Origin: Bacteroidota bacterium
GTDB lineage: Bacteria > Bacteroidota > Bacteroidia > Chitinophagales > Saprospiraceae
Reading direction: 5' to 3'
Assembly: GCA_024743405.1 (NCBI GenBank)
Contig: JANSWP010000079.1
Location: 1 to 33,483, forward strand
Length of the DNA: 33,483 nucleotides
Part shown: in pieces, positions 16,920 to 23,917 of the stretch
How the letters are laid out: each line of letters starts with the position of its first letter
Position numbering within the stretch: position 1 is the first letter of the stretch
Notes under the pieces: model-generated
Database searches by the model: none
The model's input: only the letters and a program-made list of their open reading frames with translations
What the model was told of the DNA's origin: nothing
Translations under genes and position numbers: made by a program

Positions 16920-17684
16920 ATGAACGAAAAACACATCCTAGGTATAGATATTGGTGGCACTGGCATGAAAGGAGCAATTATAGATATTGAAACTGGCGAA
17001 CTATTAACTGCAAGGTTGAAAATTCCTACGCCTCAACCGCCTACCCCACAAGCGATGTCCAAAGTCTTTGGGCAATTAATTAATGGAATTGGCTATAAAG
17101 GCGATATAATTGGTTGCGGATTTCCAGCTATCGTAAAAAATGGTGTAGCGCAAAGTGCCGCTAACATTCACAAAGACTGGATTCATCAAGATATCCAAAA
17201 ACTTTTTAGTGAAGTTTCAAACTGCCAAGTTCATGCACTAAATGACGCAGATGCAGCTGGCATGGCAGAAATGAAGCTGGGTTCTGGTAAAGGTGTAGAA
17301 GGTACGGTCATTATGATTACTATTGGAACTGGACTTGGCTCTGCTCTCTTTTCAAAAGGGCAGTTACTTCCTAATACTGAATTGGGGCATTTTAAAATGC
17401 ATGGTCAAATCGCAGAACATTACGCAGCAAACTCTGTGCGAAAAAGATTAGAATTAAGTTGGGAAGAATGGGGCAATCGCTTCAATGAATATTTGACGCA
17501 TCTTCAATTTTTATTCTCTCCTGATTTATTTATTTTGGGAGGAGGCGTTTGTAAGAAAATAGAATTGTATGAACAATATTTAACTTTAGAAACTCCAATA
17601 AAGAAAGCTACTCATCAAAATAATGCAGGGATTATTGGTTCAGCGATATATGCAGCTGAAAAATCATGGGTGAAAACTTTTTAA
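16920..17684 (+). CDS. ppgK: polyphosphate glucokinase-like ROK-family kinase
   Basis: A sugar kinase of 254 residues with phosphate motif 1 LGIDIGGTGMKGAIID, a TPQPPTPQAM segment, the catalytic-base region ALNDADAAG, phosphate motif 2 TIGTGLGSALF, and an SWEEWGNRFNEYL ... LFSPDLFILGGGV stretch. These features and the absence of the ROK zinc motif CxCGxxGC match polyphosphate:glucose phosphotransferase rather than ordinary ROK glucokinases. It would make glucose 6-phosphate in the cytosol using polyphosphate and possibly ATP. It closes the cyclophilin run, and its stop codon overlaps that of the convergent M48-like gene. Donor specificity is inferred from resemblance only. Confidence 0.82.
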   Translation: MNEKHILGIDIGGTGMKGAIIDIETGELLTARLKIPTPQPPTPQAMSKVFGQLINGIGYKGDIIGCGFPAIVKNGVAQSAANIHKDWIHQDIQKLFSEVSNCQVHALNDADAAGMAEMKLGSGKGVEGTVIMITIGTGLGSALFSKGQLLPNTELGHFKMHGQIAEHYAANSVRKRLELSWEEWGNRFNEYLTHLQFLFSPDLFILGGGVCKKIELYEQYLTLETPIKKATHQNNAGIIGSAIYAAEKSWVKTF

Positions 17685-18487
17685 GGTAAATAAGAGGTCT
17701 TAAAATTATTATAATTTGACTCATTCGTAGTGACACCTATTTCACAATTCTCAATTAACAAATTAAAGTTTTCTATACGAGTACTTATCTCACAAAATCT
17801 GTTTTGAAGCCACTGAACATCTTCTTGACTTGAATTAATTCGCTCAATGACATCTATAATACCAGACGGGGCGTATTGAAACAGACACATTATATTGGTA
17901 GCATAAGTATCAGCTCCTAATACTTCTTCCTCGGTAAAGTCCATATAAGGAATTTCCTCTACCATACCTGCCAATCCTTGAACTTGATTTCCGAGAATAA
18001 TATCTCCTAATACAACTCCCCCGAAAGCAGCTTTTATTCTTTGAACCATTAAATCAGTATCGGCGTAATGCATCTCATGAGCTAATACACCCAGTAGTTC
18101 ATGTTCAGAATTCAATAACTTTAGGAACCCTGTATATACATAAATATGTCCACCAGGTAAAGCAAAGACCGTTTTTAAGGTATCATTTTGAACGATAGAA
18201 ATATCCCAATCGAATGCAGTTCTATGTTGAACCAAGGGCGTAAACAATAGCGTATTGAGAAGTGTTCGTAAATAATTATTCGCTTCGGGGTAATCATTTT
18301 CATCAAGAATTTGGAATGCAGCTGAATTAGCTTCGATATTTTCTTTTAATTCTTTACCAATGAGAATTTGCTCTTCAATATTAAAGTCTTCAGCTTTGAA
18401 GCCAACCACTACTCCTGGTTTTCGACAAGAAAAGATCATTAATACACAAAAAGAAAGTAAGAATATTGCGTGTACCTTTTTTACCAT
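17681..18487 (-). CDS. M48-like metallopeptidase lipoprotein with altered zinc motif
   Basis: A 268-residue lipoprotein (signal ending MIFSC) with the layout of M48 (BepA/LoiP-like) proteases: LPGGHIYVYTGFLKLL, then GVLAHEMHYADTDLM, then EEEVLGADTYATNIM with the region of the third ligand. The expected HExxH zinc helix reads H137-E-M-H-Y141 in the 268-residue numbering, so the second His is one position early and Tyr occupies its place. The codons at about 18068-18085 are clear, with no frameshift. Either this subfamily uses another ligand or the protein is a catalytically dead relative acting as a chaperone. ATG 18487 is used because MVKKVHAIFLL is the signal peptide; the frame stays open ten codons further. 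Confidence 0.75.
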   Translation of the reverse strand: MVKKVHAIFLLSFCVLMIFSCRKPGVVVGFKAEDFNIEEQILIGKELKENIEANSAAFQILDENDYPEANNYLRTLLNTLLFTPLVQHRTAFDWDISIVQNDTLKTVFALPGGHIYVYTGFLKLLNSEHELLGVLAHEMHYADTDLMVQRIKAAFGGVVLGDIILGNQVQGLAGMVEEIPYMDFTEEEVLGADTYATNIMCLFQYAPSGIIDVIERINSSQEDVQWLQNRFCEISTRIENFNLLIENCEIGVTTNESNYNNFKTSYLP

Positions 18488-18611
18488 TTTATTTATTGAA
18501 ATTTGGGTGATTTTCAAAAGATCAAGGGAGATATTTACAAGAAGGGTAAAAATTTAAGAGGGGAATTCTACTAATTAAAACCAAAAAACATACCAAGGAA
18601 TGCGGATAGAG

Positions 18612-18739
18612 TAAATTTACATTCTTTGAGTTGATTATTTTTTCATTTAAGGAGGCAAAAAACGCAGACGATGCAGCGCATCGGTGAGTATTTTTAACGA
18701 AATTAAATGGTAAAAAAAGCAGTCAAGAATGTAAATTTA
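18612..18739. repeat. palindromic intergenic repeat, copy 2
   Basis: Outer inverted arms lie at 18612-18629 (TAAATTTACATTCTTTGA) and 18723-18739 (TCAAGAATGTAAATTTA). A second, imperfect inner pair is TTTTTTCATTTAA with TTAAATGGTAAAAAAA. The core hairpin at 18669-18683 is CGATGC, AGC loop, GCATCG. GAGTATTTTTAACG at 18686-18699 is the exact reverse complement of 33-46 in copy 1. It occupies much of the 352-bp gap before pdxH (18488-18839); the remainder shows nothing recognisable. Confidence 0.7.
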
Positions 18740-18839
18740 TTTTTTCCAAAATCCCAAGATAAAAATAATATCAATGGATTACATTTTTGTAAGAACAACA
18801 TTCTGAAAAAACTGTTTGAATCATAAAAAATAGAGCCTG

Positions 18840-19490
18840 ATGAATCGAGATATTTTACCTACCCTTAGAGAAACCTACAACGCCCCAATTTTTGGAGAGA
18901 ATGACCTTCCGTCTAACCCATTAGCGCAATTTCAGTTATGGTTTAATGATGCTTTATCAAATAAAATCAAAGAGCCAAATGCTATGACCTTAGCTACTTG
19001 TACGAAAGAGGGGAAACCTTCTGCAAGAATCGTCTTATTGAAAGGTTTAGATGAAAATGGATTTATTTTTTATACAAATTACTTAAGCCGAAAGGCAGAG
19101 GATATAAAAGAAAACCCGAATGTCGCTTTAGTGTTTTTATGGTTGGAGATACATAGACAAGTCAGGATTGAAGGTCACATTGAAATGGTTTCAAAAGAAA
19201 TTTCAGAAACCTATTTTCAAAGTCGCCCAAAAGGTAGTCAAATTGGTGCTTGGGCTTCACCGCAAAGTCAAGTAATACAAAATCGAAATATCCTTGAAGA
19301 AAATGTCTCCGAACTTGAAAAAAAATACAAAGAAACAGCACATTTACCATTACCAAAGTTCTGGGGAGGCTATAGAGTAATACCCGAAGTTGTTGAATTT
19401 TGGCAAGGTCAACCAAGTCGGCTTCATGACCGATTACGATATTCTAAAAATGAGGACAATGATTGGCAGGTAGAGCGGTTAGCACCTTAG
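18840..19490 (+). CDS. pdxH: pyridoxamine 5'-phosphate oxidase
   Basis: FMN-dependent oxidase converting pyridoxamine or pyridoxine 5'-phosphate to pyridoxal 5'-phosphate, the last step of vitamin B6 synthesis and salvage. The 216-residue product is the normal length and carries the family features throughout: NAMTLATCTKEGKPSARIVLLK, the FMN-binding YTNYLSRKAEDIKENP region, EIHRQVRIEG, SRPKGSQIGAWASPQS, and the C-terminal substrate-binding FWQGQPSRLHDRLRY followed by LAP. The start at 18840 (MNRDILPTLRETY) fits the usual N-terminus. It stands alone between a repeat element upstream and another downstream. Confidence 0.96.
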   Translation: MNRDILPTLRETYNAPIFGENDLPSNPLAQFQLWFNDALSNKIKEPNAMTLATCTKEGKPSARIVLLKGLDENGFIFYTNYLSRKAEDIKENPNVALVFLWLEIHRQVRIEGHIEMVSKEISETYFQSRPKGSQIGAWASPQSQVIQNRNILEENVSELEKKYKETAHLPLPKFWGGYRVIPEVVEFWQGQPSRLHDRLRYSKNEDNDWQVERLAP

Positions 19491-19563
19491 TAACAGCAAA
19501 AAAATAACTTGAACATCTGGACGACTAATTTTGTCCAATTGTCCAACTTATTCTTTCGCCGTT

Positions 19564-19682
19564 AAGTGCTTAAACAAAATCACGTTATAGATTACTGGGG
19601 CATTGCCGCAAAGCGGCTCGCTCCAGTAAATGGTGGTTTTGGAGGGGAGTCCAATTTAATTCTGTCCAAGAACTTACTTAAC
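19564..19682. repeat. repeat-like intergenic element with strong hairpin
   Basis: A hairpin at 19592-19629 has TTACTGG and CCAGTAA as outer arms and GCCGC/GCGGC as inner arms. It is flanked by roughly inverted ends: TTAAGTGCTTAAACA near 19562 and TGTCCAAGAACTTACTTAAC at 19663-19682. A similar end, TGTCCAAGCACTTACTAAC, occurs at 125-143. Both copies overlap the stop codon of a minus-strand gene. Possibly a REP-like or MITE-type element. Confidence 0.45.
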
Positions 19683-20091
19683 AAAATCGCTCGTAAGCCA
19701 TTTGAAGATTATCACAAATAATATTTGCAGGGCGACCTTCAATATGATGACGTTCTAAAAAATGGACAAGTTTTCCATCTTTAAAAAGGGCAATTGAAGG
19801 TGAAGAAGGAGGATAAGGCAACAAAAATTCTCTTGCTTTTTCCGTTGCATCTTTATCTACCCCAGCAAAAACAGTTACTAATTTTGCTGGTTTTTTATCA
19901 TAATCTAAAGACATGATTGCACCAGGGCGAGCATTAGCTGCCGCACAACCACATACAGAATTAACAACCACCAAGGTTGTTCCTTCATCATTTTCCAAAG
20001 TTTCGATTACTTTTTCAGGAGTAGTTAGACTTTCAAAGCCATAATCATTTAGTTGCTGAGCCATAGGGGCTACTAGATGTGCTGGATACAT
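19678..20091 (-). CDS. BrxA/BrxB-family bacilliredoxin
   Basis: A small thioredoxin-fold protein of 137 residues in the YphP/YqiW (DUF1094) family. In Firmicutes these remove bacillithiol from mixed disulfides on proteins; many Bacteroidota also encode the family. The active-site motif C47-G-C49 lies in VVVNSVCGCAAANARPG, and the N-terminal YPAHLVAPMAQQL and C-terminal HFLERHHIEGR segments match the family. It starts at ATG 20091, about 50 bp downstream of a TAATTTTG promoter box, and is monocistronic. Its stop codon lies inside a repeat-like end. Confidence 0.9.
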   Translation of the reverse strand: MYPAHLVAPMAQQLNDYGFESLTTPEKVIETLENDEGTTLVVVNSVCGCAAANARPGAIMSLDYDKKPAKLVTVFAGVDKDATEKAREFLLPYPPSSPSIALFKDGKLVHFLERHHIEGRPANIICDNLQMAYERFC

Positions 20092-20138
20092 TTTTTTAAT
20101 TTTTCTATTTACGAATAATAATATTAGATTTTAAACCA

Positions 20139-20146
20139 CAAAATTA
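20139..20146 (-). promoter_or_regulatory. -7 element of the bacilliredoxin promoter
   Basis: On the minus strand this reads TAATTTTG, an exact TAnnTTTG match about 48 bp before the start codon. A TTG about 23 bp upstream could be the -33 element. Confidence 0.5.
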
Positions 20147-20433
20147 GGTCTTTAAATCAATTTGATAGACAATTTTATTGCTGAAAAGTTTAGACTGATA
20201 CAATAGACTTGTCCTTAAATAACAAATTGATATATGAAAATATCTTTTTACCTCATACTGCAGCTTTTTTTACAAATTATATCCAGTCGGTATAATTTGC
20301 ATACCTATAGGTATGAAGCTCAAAAAGAGCCTCGTCTGAGAAAAAAATCTAAATTTCATATATTCAATTCTTATTTAGGAACAAATCTAGTAAAGCAACA
20401 AATATTAATGTATAAACATCGAACAATATTCTT

Positions 20434-20598
20434 TAGACTTTATTCTAAAAAAGATTGTATGGCTAAAAATTAGTCTTTTATCTTCACTCTTCGTCACGTC
20501 CTCACCTTAATAGCTATGGCTACTAGGTTCCGTGCGTTTCTCGATTGAAAACAAAATCCATTTTTTTAATCTCATAAATCCTTTTAGAATAAAGTCTA
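20434..20598. mobile_element. MITE copy A (165 bp)
   Basis: Bounded by perfect 17-bp terminal inverted repeats TAGACTTTATTCTAAAA / TTTTAGAATAAAGTCTA. If the outer TA on each side is the target duplication, the element is of the IS630/Tc1-mariner type. No transposase is encoded. The reverse complement matches copy B (27831-27995) over the full 165 bp with five differences by eye. The centre can fold into a long hairpin. It lies in the 586-bp gap 20092-20677, which otherwise holds the bacilliredoxin promoter, a 16-bp palindrome (20300-20315) and a -7 box. Confidence 0.88.
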
Positions 20599-20645
20599 TT
20601 CTGCTAAAATTTTCAATTTAAATCTTCACAAATGATGTAATCTTT

Positions 20646-20653
20646 TATATTTG
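20646..20653 (+). promoter_or_regulatory. Bacteroidota -7 element (TATATTTG)
   Basis: TATATTTG is an exact TAnnTTTG match 24 bp before the ATG at 20678 and 48 bp downstream of the MITE end. Its position rules out the longer reading frame starting at 20651. Confidence 0.5.
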
Positions 20654-20677
20654 GACTTTGATAAAAACAACATTTTC

Positions 20678-21088
20678 ATGAAAAATCTCATCTACGTATT
20701 TGGATTGGTTTCAATTCTCGGTGTTTCGCTCTCTACACCCTCTTGTATGTCAAAAAAATTAGAGCAAGTTGAGCCTGAACTATGCGATACCGTGACGGTC
20801 ACATACGAATCTCACATAAAAGATATAATTGATGATAGTTGCGCTTATGCTGGTTGTCATGATGGTGCTGGAGGAATTGGTCCGGGTAACTATACTAGTT
20901 ATGGAGGATTGAATTCAGATATAAATAGCGGAAGCTTTAAAGAAAGAGTCATTGACCAAAAAGATGATTCGTCGTTGGGTATGCCACCGAATCAATCTGC
21001 CTGGCCACAATCTTTAAAAGATGACTTAACAGAAGACGAACTAGAACTGATGCGATGTTGGATAAACGCTAACTATCCTGAAAATTGA
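20678..21088 (+). CDS. lipoprotein with CX4CH cytochrome-c-like motif
   Basis: A 136-residue lipoprotein (signal ending TPSC). The mature part has SHIKDIIDDSCAYAGCHDG, in which C-x4-C-H replaces the CxxCH of ordinary c-type cytochromes, followed by YTSYGGL, MPPNQ and ELELMRCWI. This pattern is shared with small single-heme cytochrome-like domains found in Bacteroidota and Planctomycetes, where MPP can provide the distal Met ligand. Whether heme is attached through the longer spacer is not shown. ATG 20678 is chosen because it begins the signal peptide and lies after a -7 box. It is the first of four small same-strand genes with gaps of 31, 34 and 109 bp. Confidence 0.7.
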   Translation: MKNLIYVFGLVSILGVSLSTPSCMSKKLEQVEPELCDTVTVTYESHIKDIIDDSCAYAGCHDGAGGIGPGNYTSYGGLNSDINSGSFKERVIDQKDDSSLGMPPNQSAWPQSLKDDLTEDELELMRCWINANYPEN

Positions 21089-21119
21089 CCCAAATAATTG
21101 AAAGCTAAAACTCTTTAAA

Positions 21120-21572
21120 ATGTTACGACACCTCTTTCTCTTTTTAGCCTGTTCTATTTCTTGTTCCACCGTTTCTGCTCAGAAAAATTTAGCAGGTTTG
21201 TGGGAAGGTGTTCTTTCTTTAAAAGGAAAAGAATACAAATTTGAAATTCTATTTACGATTCCTGAAAAAGGAAGATTTGAGGGAAAAACATATATCTACG
21301 AATCCGAAAGAGATATAGTTGAAGCTAGTATTCACGGCAAACTTCATCAAGACCGCTCCATGAATCTATACGATCTTGAGGTGAGCTATACTGGACCTTC
21401 GGAGTGGGTTGAGATTTATAAAAAGAATTATCAATTGGTGTGGCATAGGAGCATTTTCCAATCTAAACTAGAAGGGTATTGGCAAGAAAGAATACCCTTT
21501 GGAGTCAATGAAAAAACAAAAAGAGGACGCATCTTTTTGAAAAAAATAAAAGACGATCCTAATAAAGTATAA
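21120..21572 (+). CDS. exported hypothetical protein, 150 aa
   Basis: A predicted secreted protein with a signal peptide ending near STVSAQ. The remainder is beta-strand-rich: NLAGLWEGVLSLKGKEYKFEI, FEGKTYIYES, WHRSIFQSKLEGYWQE, GRIFLKKIK. The opening LWEG and closing strands resemble small lipocalin-like or DUF2147-type barrels, and the next gene is a DUF2147 protein with a comparable beginning (IGIWKT), so a distant relation is possible. No catalytic motif is seen. Probably co-transcribed with the neighbours on both sides. Confidence 0.65.
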   Translation: MLRHLFLFLACSISCSTVSAQKNLAGLWEGVLSLKGKEYKFEILFTIPEKGRFEGKTYIYESERDIVEASIHGKLHQDRSMNLYDLEVSYTGPSEWVEIYKKNYQLVWHRSIFQSKLEGYWQERIPFGVNEKTKRGRIFLKKIKDDPNKV

Positions 21573-21606
21573 ACCTTTATCAATAACTCAAAACTGAATC
21601 AAGTCA

Positions 21607-22026
21607 ATGAAAATCTTATTCACCATATTTCTCTCATTCTTTTCAATCATTTTATTTAGTCAAAGCCCCATTGGTATATGGAAAACAATTGACGACCAAA
21701 CAAATGAAGAAAAATCACATGTCCAAATTTTTGAAAAAGGCGGAAAAATATATGGTAAAATCATCAAACTCTTACAGGCTGAGCCAGATGTGAAATGTAC
21801 TAAATGCGAAGGCGATAAAAAGAATCAATCCATTCTGGGTATGGAATTTTTGTGGGCACTCAAGCCATATAAAGATTATTGGAGTTATGGCAAAATTTTA
21901 GACCCTGAAGATGGCAATGTTTATAAATGCAATCTTTGGGTTGACGATAACGGCAAATTGAATGTGAGGGGATACCTCGGAATTGCCGCCTTAGGAAGAA
22001 CGCAAATATGGCATCGAGTAGAGTAA
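21607..22026 (+). CDS. DUF2147 domain exported protein
   Basis: A 139-residue exported protein (signal peptide to about residue 20, LFSQ). The mature part fits DUF2147: SPIGIWKTIDD, KIYGKIIKLL, a CTKCEGDKKNQ segment with a Cys pair, LGMEFLW, GKILDPEDGNVYKC, LNVRGYLGIAALGRTQIW. The family is a small beta-barrel of unknown biochemical function, abundant in Bacteroidota and Proteobacteria. It lies 34 bp after another small exported protein gene. Confidence 0.85.
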   Translation: MKILFTIFLSFFSIILFSQSPIGIWKTIDDQTNEEKSHVQIFEKGGKIYGKIIKLLQAEPDVKCTKCEGDKKNQSILGMEFLWALKPYKDYWSYGKILDPEDGNVYKCNLWVDDNGKLNVRGYLGIAALGRTQIWHRVE

Positions 22027-22135
22027 AAATATGGTGTTTTCAAAAAAAAATATTTTCTATGCAATATTTGGGATTCTCGATTAGTTTTATAGGTGATTTT
22101 TTTCAAATAACCATTTAAAATTTAAATCAACCTGT

Positions 22136-22372
22136 ATGAAGCAAAACTTTACTCAAAATGATCTTGTCCGTTTCATTTACAAAGAAACATCCGCCGGTGA
22201 AACTATCGCAATTGGAGAAGCTTTGAATGATAACAATGTTTTGTATGATCAATATGAAACATTACTTGAAGGTTATATAGAACTTCCAAAAGTTCAATTT
22301 AGCCCATCACCCTCAGCTATTCAAAACGTTATAGGTTACAATCGGCAAACTACATTGGAAACGCTTTATTAG
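22136..22372 (+). CDS. small conserved hypothetical protein, 78 aa
   Basis: A 78-residue soluble protein. The N-terminal part (FTQNDLVRFIYKETSAGET, then a helix ending YDQYETLLEGY) resembles the anti-sigma-factor N-terminal fold seen in many Bacteroidota small proteins, but it lacks zinc-binding His and Cys residues and any membrane span. The tail PSPSAIQNVIGY also recurs in such proteins. A regulatory role is possible but not shown. It is followed by a strong terminator and ends the small-gene run. Confidence 0.65.
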   Translation: MKQNFTQNDLVRFIYKETSAGETIAIGEALNDNNVLYDQYETLLEGYIELPKVQFSPSPSAIQNVIGYNRQTTLETLY

Positions 22373-22398
22373 TTATCTAATTTCAGCGTAAGCTTATA

Positions 22399-22439
22399 AA
22401 GCCCTTAATGACAATAATTATGTTCATTAAGGGCTTTTC
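22399..22439 (+). terminator. rho-independent terminator
   Basis: AAGCCCTTAATGA and TCATTAAGGGCTT form a perfect 13-bp stem with a 12-nt loop, followed by a short T-rich stretch. It lies 27 bp after the 78-aa gene. The remaining gap to recA (22440-22781) is AT-rich and holds the recA promoter. Confidence 0.88.
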
Positions 22440-22633
22440 TTATCTTCATCCTTCTCAAACACTTTTGCTTTCCTAGTTTTTTAATGCCCTTATAAAGTAA
22501 CAACTTATAAATGTTGCACACCTAATTAGCATCTCCTTTTTGAAACAAAAAATTTATTTTAAAAGAAAAAAACCTCTTTTTTTGGGCATTATTAATTTTT
22601 TTTCAAAAAAATCATCATTTTTTACATTATAGT

Positions 22634-22665
22634 TTTGATTTTTCTAAACAAAAAAATTACCTTTA
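22634..22665 (+). promoter_or_regulatory. recA promoter candidate
   Basis: TTTG at 22634-22637 is followed after 20 bp by TACCTTTA at 22658-22665, fitting the TTTG-N20-TAnnTTTG pattern except for the last base. It lies about 117 bp before the recA ATG. No LexA-like palindrome was noticed nearby. Confidence 0.5.
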
Positions 22666-22781
22666 CATTGCTTTTAAAACAAAAAATTAGAATTTCGTTT
22701 TAAGGCTTTGGAAAGTAATAACTAACTTTTAAAACAAAAGACTAAAACCTTAAAACAATAAACTCATAAAATCCAGAATAC

Positions 22782-23846
22782 ATGGCTAATAACAAAGAGG
22801 CAAAACTTAAGTCCTTAAAACTCACTCTTGATCGTCTTGAAAAAACTTACGGAAAAGGTGCTGTCATGCGAATGGGCGACAAACCACTTTCTGACATAGA
22901 TGCTATTCCTACTGGTTCTCTAACACTAGATATCGCATTAGGGATCAATGGTTTTCCAAAAGGTCGTATTGTCGAAATTTATGGACCAGAATCTTCTGGT
23001 AAAACAACTTTAGCGATACATGCTATTGCTGAATGCCAAGCACAAGGTGGTATTGCAGCTTTCGTAGATGCGGAACATGCTTTTGATCGACATTATGCCG
23101 AGAAATTAGGTGTTGATACAGATAACTTATTAATCTCTCAACCTGATTACGGTGAACAAGCACTCGAAATCACTGAAAACTTGATCCGGTCTGGCGCAAT
23201 TGATATTATTGTAATTGACTCAGTTGCGGCCCTAGTTCCTCGAAGTGAGATTGAAGGAGAAATGGGAGATTCGAAAATGGGACTTCAAGCACGTTTAATG
23301 TCTCAAGCAATGCGTAAATTGACTGGAGTTATTGGAAGTACAGGATGTTGTTGCATTTTCATCAATCAATTAAGAGAAAAAATTGGGGTGATGTTTGGCA
23401 ATCCAGAAACAACAACGGGTGGTAATGCATTAAAATTTTATGCATCTATGAGACTAGACATTCGTCGTTCTGGTTCTGCGATTAAAGACAAAGAAGCGAA
23501 TGTTGTTGGAAATCACGTCAAAGTAAAAGTGGCGAAAAACAAATTAGCACCACCTTTCCGTGTAGCTGAATTTGATATTATGTATGGTGAAGGAATCTCT
23601 AAAAATGGTGAAATTATTGACCTTGGCGTTGATCATGACATTATTAAGAAAAGCGGCGCATGGTATAGCTACAATGGAGCAAAAATTGCGCAAGGTCGGG
23701 AGTCTGCGAAAAATTTCTTGGTGGATAATCCAGAAGTTGCTTTAGAAATAGAAGCAAAAATCAAATATAAAGTAACTGGAAAAGGCGAAGGATCTGAAGA
23801 AGATGTTGATACAAAAAAAACTGAAATGAACGGTGTAAAAACCTAG
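22782..23846 (+). CDS. recA: recombinase RecA
   Basis: DNA-dependent ATPase that forms filaments on single-stranded DNA for homologous recombination and, where present, the SOS response. The 354-residue product has the N-terminal helix, MRMGD, Walker [10 protein letters not shown] (68-76), the EHAFDRHYA loop, Walker [33 protein letters not shown] (L2 DNA-binding loop and its surroundings) and the C-terminal domain with an acidic tail. The length is normal and there is no intein. It is monocistronic, with its own promoter candidate and a terminator. Confidence 0.98.
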   Translation: MANNKEAKLKSLKLTLDRLEKTYGKGAVMRMGDKPLSDIDAIPTGSLTLDIALGINGFPKGRIVEIYGPESSGKTTLAIHAIAECQAQGGIAAFVDAEHAFDRHYAEKLGVDTDNLLISQPDYGEQALEITENLIRSGAIDIIVIDSVAALVPRSEIEGEMGDSKMGLQARLMSQAMRKLTGVIGSTGCCCIFINQLREKIGVMFGNPETTTGGNALKFYASMRLDIRRSGSAIKDKEANVVGNHVKVKVAKNKLAPPFRVAEFDIMYGEGISKNGEIIDLGVDHDIIKKSGAWYSYNGAKIAQGRESAKNFLVDNPEVALEIEAKIKYKVTGKGEGSEEDVDTKKTEMNGVKT

Positions 23847-23878
23847 TTTATTGATACACCATAAAGAAATGCAGAATG

Positions 23879-23917
23879 CGCCTGATTGAATCATCTTCAG
23901 TCAGGCGTTTCTGTTTT
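23879..23917 (+). terminator. rho-independent terminator after recA
   Basis: CGCCTGA and TCAGGCG form a 7-bp stem with a 15-nt loop, followed by a T-rich run. It overlaps the last codons of the convergent gene that ends at 23897. Confidence 0.7.

Noticed and set aside
20234-20473. Open frame of 79 codons
   Set aside because: Its last 13 codons lie in MITE copy A, it contains the 16-bp palindrome, and the composition is AT-driven with no recognisable domain or ribosome site. It is treated as non-coding.
22440-22781. LexA box or riboswitch before recA
   Set aside because: Only AT-rich sequence and a promoter candidate were found; no convincing palindrome or conserved aptamer-like structure.
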